From contig JAFECY010000114.1 of the NCBI GenBank assembly GCA_018241865.1, positions 1-7,381 on the forward strand: a stretch of 7,381 bases of DNA, in the 5' to 3' direction. The translations under genes were made by a program, and so were the position numbers. Shown one piece after another: positions 1 to 5,916 of this stretch. Under the pieces are notes generated by a model that worked only from the letters and a program-made list of their open reading frames with translations, had not been told where the DNA came from and did not search any database. How positions within the stretch are numbered: the first letter of the stretch is position 1; every line of letters begins with the position of its first letter. The DNA comes from Pseudomonadota bacterium. GTDB taxonomy: Bacteria > Pseudomonadota > Gammaproteobacteria > Burkholderiales > Burkholderiaceae_D.

Positions 1-180
1 CAGCATGTCGTCCAGGTCTTCTTTTTTCCAGCCATCGGCGGCGATGTGTGGTTGGCGGATGCGCAGGCGGCCGAGCGCGATGAATTGGGCAAAGGCCAGC
101 AGATACATCAGGCCGTACCAGCGCACCGACAAGGGACCGAGCGAAAACGCCACCGGGTTGGGCATCGGATGGATCAGCAT
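1..180 (-). CDS. lgt: Prolipoprotein diacylglyceryl transferase, N-terminal part (cut by window edge)
   Basis: Lgt is an inner-membrane enzyme that moves a diacylglyceryl group from phosphatidylglycerol to the lipobox cysteine of prolipoproteins, the first step of lipoprotein maturation. The first 60 codons are present and the frame is still open at base 1, so the C-terminal bulk lies outside the window. The translation begins [20 protein letters not shown] and continues into [10 protein letters not shown] at residues 21-30. This matches the remembered E. coli Lgt N-terminus, which has F-S-I-G-P-V followed by H-W-Y-G-L-M-Y-L. The stretch at about residues 21-36 is the first membrane helix. 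The ATG (180-178) shares its A with the TAA of the upstream lysR gene (TAATG), so the two are probably co-transcribed and translationally coupled. Only a weak GAAAG precedes the start. The identification is firm despite truncation, because the WYGLMYL block and the preceding SLGPL are characteristic. Confidence 0.9.
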   Translation of the reverse strand, partial: MLIHPMPNPVAFSLGPLSVRWYGLMYLLAFAQFIALGRLRIRQPHIAADGWKKEDLDDML

Positions 181-1079
181 TATTTTTTCTTTCGCAAGGT
201 GTTCAGGAAGGCATGCAGTGCCGGGGCGTCGTTGTCGCGCCGCCACGCCAGCCCGGTTTCGACCGGCGGCGTCTTGCCGGCGATGGCGCGGTATTCGACG
301 CCGGGGCGTTTTAAGTTCGACACCGATTGTGGCACAAGCGCGATGCCCATGCCAGCCGATACCAAGCCGACGATGGTTTGCATTTGGATCGCTTCCTGTC
401 CCGTGCGCGGCGTCATGCCGGCAGCGCGAAAGCAACCGAGGATGGCGTCGTGGAAAGCCGGCGCGATGCGGCGCGGGAAGATGATGAGCGGGATGTCTTC
501 CAGCATTTTGAGCGGTACGGCATGCTTGCCGCGCAGTGTCTTCATACCGGTCGGCGCGGCCAGCACCAGCGGTTCCGACAGCAGCGGCAGATAATCGAGT
601 TGCACCTTGGCCTTGTCGGGCAGCGGCGGGATCAGCATGCCGGCGTCGATCCGGCCTTGCAGCAAATCTTCCAGTTGCACATCGCTGGTCGCTTCGCGCA
701 AGTCGATGTGAACGTGCGGGTAGCGTTCGCGGAAATCGCGCAGCGCCGGCGGCAGCACGCTGTAGTCGGCAATCGAAACGAAGGCCAGCGACAGCGTGCC
801 GGTCTCACCGGCGGCGGCGCGTTGCGCCAGCGCGGGCAGGGCGGCGGCCTGCTGCAGGATGCGGCGCGCTTCCGGCAGCAAGGCTGCGCCGGCCGGAGTC
901 AGCGCCACGCTGCGCTGGGTGCGGGAAAACAGCGGTGTGCCGAGCAGCGCCTCCAACGCCTGAATGCTTTGCGACAGCGGCGGCTGCGTCATGTGCAAAC
1001 GCGCGGCGGCGCGGCCGAAGTGCATTTCTTCGGCCACCGCGATGAACTGACGGAGTTGACGCAGGTCGATGTTGTTCAT
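180..1079 (-). CDS. LysR-type transcriptional regulator, divergent from ilvD
   Basis: This is a 299-residue protein, the normal length for a LysR-type regulator. Residues 5-64 form the winged helix-turn-helix, with the family pattern [20 protein letters not shown], then [20 protein letters not shown] at 31-50 and LTPAG at 60-64. A linker helix follows to about residue 90, and the rest is the two-lobed effector-binding domain, with [10 protein letters not shown] near its C-terminal end. It is transcribed away from ilvD across a 96-base gap that carries a perfect palindrome containing T-N11-A. Family knowledge: such proteins usually repress their own gene and activate the divergent one. In Caulobacter, the LysR-type protein IlvR sits divergently from ilvD and controls it, so an equivalent role is a reasonable inference, but orthology to IlvR is not shown. 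No clear Shine-Dalgarno precedes the ATG at 1079. The 3' end overlaps lgt by one base. The effector is unknown. Confidence 0.93.
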   Translation of the reverse strand: MNNIDLRQLRQFIAVAEEMHFGRAAARLHMTQPPLSQSIQALEALLGTPLFSRTQRSVALTPAGAALLPEARRILQQAAALPALAQRAAAGETGTLSLAFVSIADYSVLPPALRDFRERYPHVHIDLREATSDVQLEDLLQGRIDAGMLIPPLPDKAKVQLDYLPLLSEPLVLAAPTGMKTLRGKHAVPLKMLEDIPLIIFPRRIAPAFHDAILGCFRAAGMTPRTGQEAIQMQTIVGLVSAGMGIALVPQSVSNLKRPGVEYRAIAGKTPPVETGLAWRRDNDAPALHAFLNTLRKKK

Positions 1080-1092
1080 ATGAAATTCATAT
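1078..1092. promoter_or_regulatory. Palindromic LysR-type operator with T-N11-A core
   Basis: ATATGAA-A-TTCATAT is a perfect 7-1-7 palindrome. Its inner 13 bases TATGAAATTCATA (1079-1091) fit the T-N11-A consensus of LysR-type regulators. It overlaps the lysR start codon (1077-1079). Its centre (1085) is about 65 bases before the start of ilvD transcription estimated from the TTGACA box, which is the usual place for the high-affinity recognition site of this family. The palindrome is seen directly; binding by the adjacent regulator is inferred. Confidence 0.7.
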
Positions 1093-1097
1093 CAATG

Positions 1098-1110
1098 ATG
1101 ATGAAATCAT
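1098..1110. promoter_or_regulatory. Second weaker dyad, possible activation half of the operator
   Basis: ATGAT-GAA-ATCAT is a 5-3-5 dyad lying just upstream of the TTGACA box at 1115. The wider TGATGAAATCATA (1099-1111) again has T-N11-A spacing and shares GAAAT and CATA with the main palindrome. LysR-type regulators commonly contact a second, weaker site next to the -35 box. It also overlaps a possible minus-strand -10 (TATGAT, 1111-1106) for lysR. Function is inferred from position only. Confidence 0.45.
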
Positions 1111-1114
1111 ATAT

Positions 1115-1143
1115 TTGACAGGGGTATGAAGGCAAGGCAATCT
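1115..1143 (+). promoter_or_regulatory. Probable ilvD promoter: consensus -35, poor -10
   Basis: TTGACA at 1115-1120 is a perfect sigma-70 -35 hexamer. At the standard 17-base spacing the -10 position reads CAATCT (1138-1143), a poor match. A strong -35 with a weak -10 is compatible with a promoter that needs an activator, here plausibly the divergent LysR-type protein. The start would be near 1150, about 25 bases before the ilvD ATG. Confidence 0.5.
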
Positions 1144-1165
1144 GGCAGTTTCGCGCGTATCCCTT

Positions 1166-1169
1166 GGAG
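1166..1169 (+). promoter_or_regulatory. Shine-Dalgarno that fixes the ilvD start
   Basis: GGAG followed by six bases and ATG at 1176. This places the start at MPQYRS, the family's normal N-terminus, rather than at the in-frame TTG at 1164, which would put the ribosome site inside the coding region. Confidence 0.8.
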
Positions 1170-1175
1170 ATCACC

Positions 1176-3038
1176 ATGCCGCAATACCGTTCCCGCACCA
1201 CCACCCACGGCCGCAACATGGCCGGTGCTCGCGCCCTGTGGCGCGCCACCGGCATGAAGGACGGCGACTTCGACAAGCCGATCATCGCCGTCGTCAATTC
1301 CTTCACCCAGTTCGTGCCGGGTCACGTCCATTTGAAAGACCTCGGCCAATTGGTGGCGCGCGAGATCGAGGCCGCCGGCGGCGTCGCCAAGGAATTCAAC
1401 ACTATCGCCGTCGATGACGGCATCGCGATGGGGCATGGCGGCATGCTGTATTCGCTGCCTTCGCGCGAGTTGATCGCCGATTCGGTCGAGTACATGGTCA
1501 ACGCCCACTGCGCTGACGCGATGGTGTGCATCTCCAACTGCGACAAGATCACACCCGGCATGCTGATGGCGGCGATGCGCTTGAACATTCCGGTCGTCTT
1601 CGTTTCCGGCGGCCCGATGGAAGCTGGCAAAGTGGTGAAGGTCGTCAACGGCGGCCAGCAGATCATCAAGCTCGATCTGGTGGATGCCATGATTAAGGCC
1701 GGCGACGACACCGTCAGCGATGCCGACGTGGCCGAGATCGAGCGCTCCGCCTGCCCGACTTGCGGCTCTTGCTCCGGCATGTTTACCGCCAATTCCATGA
1801 ACTGCCTAACCGAGGCGCTCGGTTTATCTTTGCCGGGCAACGGCACCATCGTCGCCACCCACGCCGACCGCAAGGAATTGTTCTTGCGCGCCGGTCGCTT
1901 GATCGTCGATCTCGCCAAGCGCTACTACGAACAGGACGATGCCTCCGTGCTGCCGCGCTCGATTGCGACCAAAGCCGCGTTCGAGAATGCGATGGCGCTC
2001 GACGTTTCGATGGGCGGCTCGACCAATACCGTGCTGCACCTGCTGGCCGCCGCGCATGAAGCGGAAGTGGCGTTCGACATGTCCGACATCGACCGCATCT
2101 CGCGCAAGGTGCCCTGCCTGTGCAAGGTCGCGCCGATGACCGACAAGTTCCACATCGAAGACGTGCATCGCGCCGGCGGCATCGTCGCCATTCTGGGCGA
2201 GCTGGCGCGCGCCGGCTTGCTGGATACTTCGGTGCACAGCGTCCATGCGAAAACGCTGGGTCATGCGATTGAAGAAAACGACGTCAAACGCAGCGACAAC
2301 CAGGCCGTGCAACAGTTGTTCCGCGCCGCGCCGGGCGGGGTGCCGACGCAGGTGGCATTCTCGCAATCGGAACGCTACGACGCGCTTGATCTCGACCGCA
2401 GCACTGGTTGCATCCGCGACAAGGCGCACGCTTACTCGCAGGACGGCGGACTGGCTGTGTTGTACGGCAATCTGGCCGAGAAGGGCTGCATCGTGAAGAC
2501 TGCCGGCGTCGATGAAAGCATCTTGAAATTCACCGGCAAGGCACGCGTGTTTGAAAGCCAAGACGCGGCGGTGGAAGGCATTCTGGGCGACACCGTGCAC
2601 GCAGGCGACGTCGTCATCATCCGCTACGAAGGCCCGAAAGGCGGCCCCGGTATGCAAGAGATGCTGTATCCGACTTCCTACATCAAGTCCAAGGGCCTGG
2701 GCAAAGCTTGTGCCTTGTTTACCGACGGACGGTTCTCTGGCGGTTCGTCCGGCTTGGTGATTGGCCATGCTTCGCCGGAAGCGGCGGAAGGCGGCGCCAT
2801 CGGCTTAGTGGAAGAAGGCGATCAAATCGAAATCGACATTCCGGCGCGGCGCATCCATCTGGCAATCGATGCCGACACTTTGCAAAAGCGCCGTGCAGCG
2901 ATGGATGCCAAGGGCGCGGCAGCGTGGAAACCGGCCAACCGCCAACGCATCGTGTCGCAAGCCCTGCAAGCCTACGCGGCGCTGGCTACTTCGGCTGATC
3001 GGGGCGCAGTGCGCGATATTTCGCAGTTGAAGCGGTGA
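1176..3038 (+). CDS. ilvD: Dihydroxy-acid dehydratase
   Basis: This cytoplasmic iron-sulfur enzyme dehydrates 2,3-dihydroxy-isovalerate and 2,3-dihydroxy-3-methylvalerate to the 2-keto acids that become valine, leucine, isoleucine and pantothenate. The product is 620 residues; E. coli IlvD is 616, and the difference is mostly a four-residue insertion after GGPMEAGK (about residues 151-160). Visible landmarks are [20 protein letters not shown] at the N-terminus, [11 protein letters not shown] at 80-90, cluster cysteine C122 in SNCDK with K124 as metal ligand, CPTCGSC at 193-199, [11 protein letters not shown] at 483-493 and TDGRFSGG at 516-523, where the loop serine is the proposed base. G49 in FVPGH stands where [2Fe-2S] relatives carry cysteine, so this is the E. 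coli-like, oxygen-sensitive [4Fe-4S] type by family knowledge. It is a single-gene unit with its own promoter region and terminator, probably regulated by the divergent LysR-type protein. No lesion is visible. Confidence 0.98.
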   Translation: MPQYRSRTTTHGRNMAGARALWRATGMKDGDFDKPIIAVVNSFTQFVPGHVHLKDLGQLVAREIEAAGGVAKEFNTIAVDDGIAMGHGGMLYSLPSRELIADSVEYMVNAHCADAMVCISNCDKITPGMLMAAMRLNIPVVFVSGGPMEAGKVVKVVNGGQQIIKLDLVDAMIKAGDDTVSDADVAEIERSACPTCGSCSGMFTANSMNCLTEALGLSLPGNGTIVATHADRKELFLRAGRLIVDLAKRYYEQDDASVLPRSIATKAAFENAMALDVSMGGSTNTVLHLLAAAHEAEVAFDMSDIDRISRKVPCLCKVAPMTDKFHIEDVHRAGGIVAILGELARAGLLDTSVHSVHAKTLGHAIEENDVKRSDNQAVQQLFRAAPGGVPTQVAFSQSERYDALDLDRSTGCIRDKAHAYSQDGGLAVLYGNLAEKGCIVKTAGVDESILKFTGKARVFESQDAAVEGILGDTVHAGDVVIIRYEGPKGGPGMQEMLYPTSYIKSKGLGKACALFTDGRFSGGSSGLVIGHASPEAAEGGAIGLVEEGDQIEIDIPARRIHLAIDADTLQKRRAAMDAKGAAAWKPANRQRIVSQALQAYAALATSADRGAVRDISQLKR

Positions 3039-3069
3039 TTGTCTGCAGTCTGCAACGTGGACGCGCAAT

Positions 3070-3099
3070 AAAAAACCGGGAGGAAGTCCCGGTTTTTTT
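3070..3099. terminator. Rho-independent terminator after ilvD, probably bidirectional
   Basis: A perfect stem CCGGGA/TCCCGG (3076-3081 and 3087-3092) with loop GGAAG is flanked by six A on the left and seven T on the right. It lies 31 bases after the ilvD stop. The A-tract gives a T-tract on the other strand, so it can also end transcription of the convergent small gene at 3126-3350. Confidence 0.93.
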
Positions 3100-3125
3100 G
3101 TGTTTCTGTAACGCAAAGAACGCGT

Positions 3126-3350
3126 TCAGCGTTTTTTCTCGAATTGCTTCTTGACTCGTTCTTCACGTGCTTTTTCCAGTTTGTCATGTGCTTGGCGTTT
3201 GTCCAGACCCAGCATGCGCTCGATGAATTCAAACCAGATGAAAGCGACCCCGAACAGGCCGACGATCCACCACCAAGAAATGTTGTCCATGAAACTGACT
3301 TCCATGAATTTCAATGCTGACAATACAACGATGAGAATGATGATGGGCAT
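3126..3350 (-). CDS. Small Trp-rich membrane protein, unknown function
   Basis: This is a 74-residue protein with no assigned function. Residues 1-17 (MPIIILIVVLSALKFME) form a first hydrophobic segment. ISWWWIVGLFGVAFIWF at 24-40 carries a WWW triplet (26-28) and W39 and forms a second. From residue 41 the chain is strongly charged and probably helical (EFIERMLGLDKRQAHDKLEK and then KR-rich to the end). This layout of two short helices, a Trp cluster at the membrane face and a basic cytoplasmic tail resembles the 'small Trp-rich protein' family I recall from Burkholderiales (TIGR04438). The start at 3350 is chosen because AAGGAG sits six bases upstream and a good promoter lies just before it. 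A longer in-frame reading from 3401 would overlap that promoter. It converges on ilvD and diverges from the cytochrome gene. Existence is well supported; family assignment is from memory. Confidence 0.85.
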   Translation of the reverse strand: MPIIILIVVLSALKFMEVSFMDNISWWWIVGLFGVAFIWFEFIERMLGLDKRQAHDKLEKAREERVKKQFEKKR

Positions 3351-3356
3351 GACGGG

Positions 3357-3362
3357 CTCCTT
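3357..3362 (-). promoter_or_regulatory. Shine-Dalgarno that fixes the start of the Trp-rich gene
   Basis: On the minus strand AAGGAG is followed by six bases and the ATG at 3350. No comparable site precedes the upstream in-frame start at 3401. Confidence 0.8.
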
Positions 3363-3372
3363 GTTTCCCGAG

Positions 3373-3401
3373 AGCATAGGGCGAGAGGCTGGCGCGGTCA
3401 A
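3373..3401 (-). promoter_or_regulatory. Sigma-70 promoter for the Trp-rich gene
   Basis: On the minus strand TTGACC (3401-3396, five of six matches) is separated by exactly 17 bases from TATGCT (3378-3373, four of six). The predicted start is near 3366, which leaves a leader of about 16 bases holding only the Shine-Dalgarno. Read from sequence; untested. Confidence 0.6.
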
Positions 3402-3461
3402 CCATCGTTGTGTCGTTTGCGTTTTGTAACAAGATTATCTGCAACAGCGTGGCGCTGCGGG

Positions 3462-3467
3462 TAAAAT
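3462..3467 (+). promoter_or_regulatory. Possible -10 box of the cytochrome c gene
   Basis: TAAAAT matches the -10 consensus at five of six positions and lies 36 bases before the ATG at 3504. No convincing -35 is visible at 16-18 bases upstream (CTGCAA at 3439-3444 is the best), so the call is weak. Confidence 0.35.
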
Positions 3468-3503
3468 AGCCGGGTGTCAATTTCTTCACTCATGGAGTCA
3501 TCG

Positions 3504-3812
3504 ATGAAAACTTTCTTTTCCGTAGTCTTTGCAATGAGCGCGCTGGTGTCCGGCGCGGCCTTCGCCAATGCCGATCTGGCCAAGGCCAAGAACTGCATGG
3601 CGTGCCATGCCGTCGCTAACAAGGTGCTCGGCCCCGCTTATAAGGATGTGGCCGCCAAGTATGCCGGCCAAAAAGATGCCGAAGCGAAGCTGGTGCAAAA
3701 AGTGATGAAGGGCAGCAGCGGTGTTTGGGGTTCGACGCCGATGCCGGCGAATACCCAAGTCAGCGAAGCCGAAGCGCATACCCTAGTGAAATGGATTTTG
3801 ACGCTGAAATAA
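3504..3812 (+). CDS. Periplasmic class I cytochrome c (c551/c552 type)
   Basis: This is a small soluble electron carrier of the periplasm. The 102-residue precursor begins with a Sec signal peptide MKTFFSVVFAMSALVSGAAFA (cut after about residue 21), leaving a mature protein of about 81 residues, the size of Pseudomonas cytochrome c551. Haem attachment is C31-M-A-C34-H35, with H35 the proximal ligand. M80 in STPMPAN is the expected distal ligand. GPAYKDVAAKYAGQ (43-56) and GVWGSTPMP (73-81) closely follow c551 as I remember it. The start at 3504 has GGAG six bases upstream (3494-3497) and gives a clean signal peptide; an in-frame GTG at 3474 would add ten residues ahead of it. The family carries electrons to nitrite reductase or terminal oxidases, but no such partner is in the window, so the redox partner is unknown. 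The gene stands alone, with its own terminator. Confidence 0.95.
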   Translation: MKTFFSVVFAMSALVSGAAFANADLAKAKNCMACHAVANKVLGPAYKDVAAKYAGQKDAEAKLVQKVMKGSSGVWGSTPMPANTQVSEAEAHTLVKWILTLK

Positions 3813-3828
3813 ACAGCGGGTTGTGCAT

Positions 3829-3858
3829 AAAAAAGCGCTCTGCATGAGCGCTTTTTTT
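3829..3858. terminator. Rho-independent terminator of the cytochrome c gene
   Basis: The stem GCGCTC/GAGCGC (3835-3840 and 3846-3851) with loop TGCAT has six A before and seven T after it, 16 bases after the cytochrome stop. The A/T flanks extend the stem and make it usable from both directions. Confidence 0.92.
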
Positions 3859-3891
3859 ACGCCTATCGTCGGGTATGAACAATATCGCCGG

Positions 3892-3920
3892 AAAAAAATG
3901 CGCCCGACATGCGGGCGCAT
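3892..3920 (-). terminator. Rho-independent terminator of the livK-like gene
   Basis: A perfect 9-base stem ATGCGCCCG/CGGGCGCAT (3898-3906 and 3912-3920) with a five-base loop is followed, on the minus strand, by a run of T (the A-tract 3892-3898). It lies 33 bases beyond the stop of the gene at 3954-5099. With the preceding terminator it cleanly separates two convergent genes. Confidence 0.92.
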
Positions 3921-3953
3921 AGACAGGTGGCGGCTGCCCACTTTGTGTTAGCT

Positions 3954-5099
3954 TTATTTGACCACGGCGATCTTGTCCTTCTTGCCGTCCTTGTAGGTGT
4001 ACAGGGTCAGCGCGCCATTCTTGATGTCGCCTTTGTCGTCGAATTCGATCTTGCCGGTCACGCCTTGGTAACTCAACTTGGCCAGCACCGGCAGGTACTT
4101 GGCCGGTTCGGCTGAATTCGCTTTTTGCATGGCGGTTGCCATCACCATGGTGGCGTCGTACACGTAGGGCGCGTACAACTGCACATCCTGGTTGAATTTT
4201 TTCTTGTAACGCGCGACGAAATCGTCCATCGTCTTCTGCTCATCGCCGCTGACGCCACCCGCTTCGGCGCAGACGACTTGGCCATCCTTCATGCCGCCGG
4301 CTGCTAGCTTCGGCAATTCGGAGGTGCAGATGCCGTCGCCGCCCATCATTTTGGCGCCGATGCCGAGCTGCTTCATCTGCAGCAACATCGGGCCGGCGAC
4401 GTTATCCATGCCGCCGAAGAAAATGATGTCCGGCTTCTTGCCCTTGATTGCGGTCAGGATGGCGCTGAAATCGGTGGCTTTGTCGGTGGTGTATTGCTGC
4501 GAGACGATGTGCGCGCCGGCAGCCTTGGCGGCCTTGGTGAATTGCTCGGCTACGCCCTTGCCGTAGGCGCTACGGTCGTCGATCACGGCGATCTGTTTGC
4601 CTTTCAGGGTTTGCACCGCATACTTGCCCAGCGCGCCGCCCAACTGGCTGTCATTGGCGACCACGCGGAAAGCCGTTTTGTAACCCTGTTTGGTGTAATC
4701 CGGGTTGGTGGCAGAGGGGGAGATTTGCGGAATGCCCGCTTCATAGTAGATGCGCGAAGCAGGAATAGTGGTGCCGGAGTTGAGGTGGCCGATCACGCCG
4801 TTGACCTTGGCATCGACCAGCTTTTGCGCGACCGCCGTGCCTTGTTTCGGATCGGCAGCATCGTCCTCGGCCAGCAACTGGAACTTAACCTTCTTGCCGC
4901 CGATGGTGATGCCTTTGGCGTTTAGATCGTCGATCGCCATGATCGCGCCGTTGGTATTGTCGCGGCCGAAGTGCGCTTGGCCGCCGGACATCGGCGAAAC
5001 GTGGCCGATTTTCACGATCATTTCCTGCGCAGCCGCAGAACCGGCAAAAGCGAATACAATCGCGCCAATCAGCGGCAACAATTTTTTCTTGCACTGCAT
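3954..5099 (-). CDS. Periplasmic branched-chain amino acid ABC transporter binding protein (LivK/LivJ-like)
   Basis: This is a 381-residue type I periplasmic binding protein that would deliver leucine, isoleucine, valine or a related amino acid to a LIV-type (HAAT family) ABC permease. Residues 1-24 are a Sec signal peptide ending SAAA, with cleavage before Q25. The cysteine at position 3 is not in a lipobox, so this is a soluble periplasmic protein. The mature part opens MIVKIGHVSPMSGG (27-40). The ligand region shows HLNSGTTIPAS (105-115) and QISPSATNPDYT (125-136), matching the S-T and S-A-T ligand loops of LivJ/LivK. C258 and C277 could form a disulfide. The start is supported by GGAG six bases upstream (5109-5106). 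No permease or ATPase genes adjoin it and it has its own terminator, so it is an orphan binding protein that must use a transporter encoded elsewhere. The divergent Lrp-like gene is its likeliest local regulator. Ligand specificity cannot be read from sequence. Confidence 0.92.
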   Translation of the reverse strand: MQCKKKLLPLIGAIVFAFAGSAAAQEMIVKIGHVSPMSGGQAHFGRDNTNGAIMAIDDLNAKGITIGGKKVKFQLLAEDDAADPKQGTAVAQKLVDAKVNGVIGHLNSGTTIPASRIYYEAGIPQISPSATNPDYTKQGYKTAFRVVANDSQLGGALGKYAVQTLKGKQIAVIDDRSAYGKGVAEQFTKAAKAAGAHIVSQQYTTDKATDFSAILTAIKGKKPDIIFFGGMDNVAGPMLLQMKQLGIGAKMMGGDGICTSELPKLAAGGMKDGQVVCAEAGGVSGDEQKTMDDFVARYKKKFNQDVQLYAPYVYDATMVMATAMQKANSAEPAKYLPVLAKLSYQGVTGKIEFDDKGDIKNGALTLYTYKDGKKDKIAVVK

Positions 5100-5131
5100 G
5101 AGTCTCTCCTCGGGTATCGGTGAAGGGGATA

Positions 5132-5149
5132 TTCAATGTTTTTGAACAT
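5132..5149. promoter_or_regulatory. Two overlapping dyads between the livK-like gene and the Lrp-like gene
   Basis: TTCAA-TGTTT-TTGAA (5132-5146) is a perfect 5-5-5 dyad, and ATGTT-TTTG-AACAT (5136-5149) is a second perfect dyad shifted by 3.5 bases. A 15-base AT-rich palindrome in a divergent gap next to an Lrp/AsnC gene is typical of operators of that family. It lies 33 bases upstream of the livK-like start. The dyads are seen; the binding protein is inferred. Confidence 0.5.
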
Positions 5150-5214
5150 GCAGACGGTACATGATTCTGCGCCGTTCGCAAAGATTTTTATGGTCTTTTT
5201 TGCCATTTTTCGCC

Positions 5215-5724
5215 ATGCCAAAATCGCATACTCTCGACAAGGTCGATCGCAAACTGCTCAACCTGCTGCAAAAGGATAACCAGACCCCGACCCGGGTGCT
5301 GGCCGAAAAAGTGCATATCTCGCAGCCGACCTGTTTGCGCCGCATCCGCGATTTGCGCGAAGCCGGCGTGATCGGCGCCGACGTGGCGCTGGTCGATCCC
5401 TTCGCGCTCGGCTACGGCATGCTGGCCTTCCTCGAAGTCTCGCTGGCCAACCAGTCCGACGAGCACATGCAGGAATTCGAGGCGCGCATGAACAAGGAAG
5501 CCGAGGTGATGCAATGCTATTTCGTCTCGGGCGACTACGATTATTTCCTGGCGGTGCACGTGGTCGATATGGAAGCCTATTACCAGTTCGTGCGACGGGC
5601 GATTTCAGGCTCGGGCAATGTGCGCCACTTCCAGTCGCGTTTTCCGATGAAGCGGGCGAAGTTCGTTACGCGGATCGCGTTTGACGAGAAGGCGGCGGAA
5701 GTGCAGGTGAGGGTGGGGAAGTGA
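5215..5724 (+). CDS. Lrp/AsnC-family transcriptional regulator
   Basis: This 169-residue protein has the usual two-domain form of feast/famine regulators. The N-terminal helix-turn-helix spans about residues 7-55 (LDKVDRKLLNLLQKDNQTPT, then LAEKVHISQPTCLRRIRDLR). It is followed by a RAM/AsnC ligand-binding and oligomerisation domain at about 66-150, with the family hallmark VSGDYDYFL (104-112). Such proteins bind DNA as dimers to hexadecamers and respond to amino acids. The start at 5215 gives the standard length, but no Shine-Dalgarno precedes it. An in-frame ATG at 5161 would add 18 atypical residues and also lacks one, so the exact start is uncertain. The gene diverges from the livK-like gene and converges on dadA. 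By family knowledge the targets may be either: DadR of Pseudomonas, an Lrp-type protein, controls dadA. I do not assign a symbol because sequence alone cannot tell DadR, BkdR and other paralogues apart. Confidence 0.92.
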   Translation: MPKSHTLDKVDRKLLNLLQKDNQTPTRVLAEKVHISQPTCLRRIRDLREAGVIGADVALVDPFALGYGMLAFLEVSLANQSDEHMQEFEARMNKEAEVMQCYFVSGDYDYFLAVHVVDMEAYYQFVRRAISGSGNVRHFQSRFPMKRAKFVTRIAFDEKAAEVQVRVGK

Positions 5725-5740
5725 GTTTTGGAAGGCGGGG

Positions 5741-5901
5741 AACCACGGCGATCACGGCGGAACATCTTGAATACTCCTTCCCCTTCAAGGGGAAGGGCGG
5801 GATGGGGATGGGTTTCATGCTGCTGAATACCCCATCTCCTCCCTATCCCTCCCCTTGAAAGGGAGGGAATTTCAGGGTTTTTCGCCGTGCCCGCCGTGGT
5901 T
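5741..5901. repeat. 161-base nested inverted repeat (REP/MITE-like) between convergent genes
   Basis: The outer arms at 5741-5762 and 5880-5901 are inverted copies matching at 19 of 22 positions; the left begins AACCACGGCG. Inside each arm is a further near-perfect palindrome. One is at 5776-5796, with arms CCTTCCCCTT/AAGGGGAAGG and one central base. The other is at 5847-5867, with arms CCCTCCCCTT/AAAGGGAGGG and one mismatch. The spacers (5763-5775 and 5868-5879) and the inner G-rich and C-rich tracts also pair imperfectly, so the whole unit can fold into one long hairpin or a cruciform with side stems. No open frame fits it and no target-site duplication is obvious. It fills most of the 192 bases between the Lrp-like gene and dadA and could act as a bidirectional transcription barrier, since no standard T-tract terminator is present there. 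The arm sequence resembles dispersed ACCACGG-type intergenic repeats I recall from other bacteria; copy number is unknown. Confidence 0.8.
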
Positions 5902-5916
5902 AAGAAGGGGGAGCTT

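Noticed and set aside
327..1118. Open frame of 263 codons on the plus strand, antisense to the LysR-type gene
   Set aside because: Its product is low-complexity and rich in R, Q, G and A, with no recognisable domain. It is the GC-rich mirror of a clear LysR coding sequence.
1164..1175. TTG start four codons upstream for ilvD
   Set aside because: It would place the GGAG ribosome site inside the coding region. The family N-terminus begins at the ATG at 1176.
1824..2768. Open frame of 314 codons on the minus strand inside ilvD
   Set aside because: It is antisense to a strongly conserved part of ilvD, and its compositional bias follows from ilvD codon use. No ribosome site or domain supports it.
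3351..3401. Seventeen-residue N-terminal extension of the Trp-rich protein
   Set aside because: The extension lies over the predicted promoter and lacks a ribosome site, while the ATG at 3350 has an ideal one.
3961..3972. Twelve-base match ACCACGGCGATC shared with the left arm of the intergenic repeat (5742-5753)
   Set aside because: It encodes the conserved C-terminus of the livK-like protein on the other strand. No further repeat sequence surrounds it, so it is a chance match.
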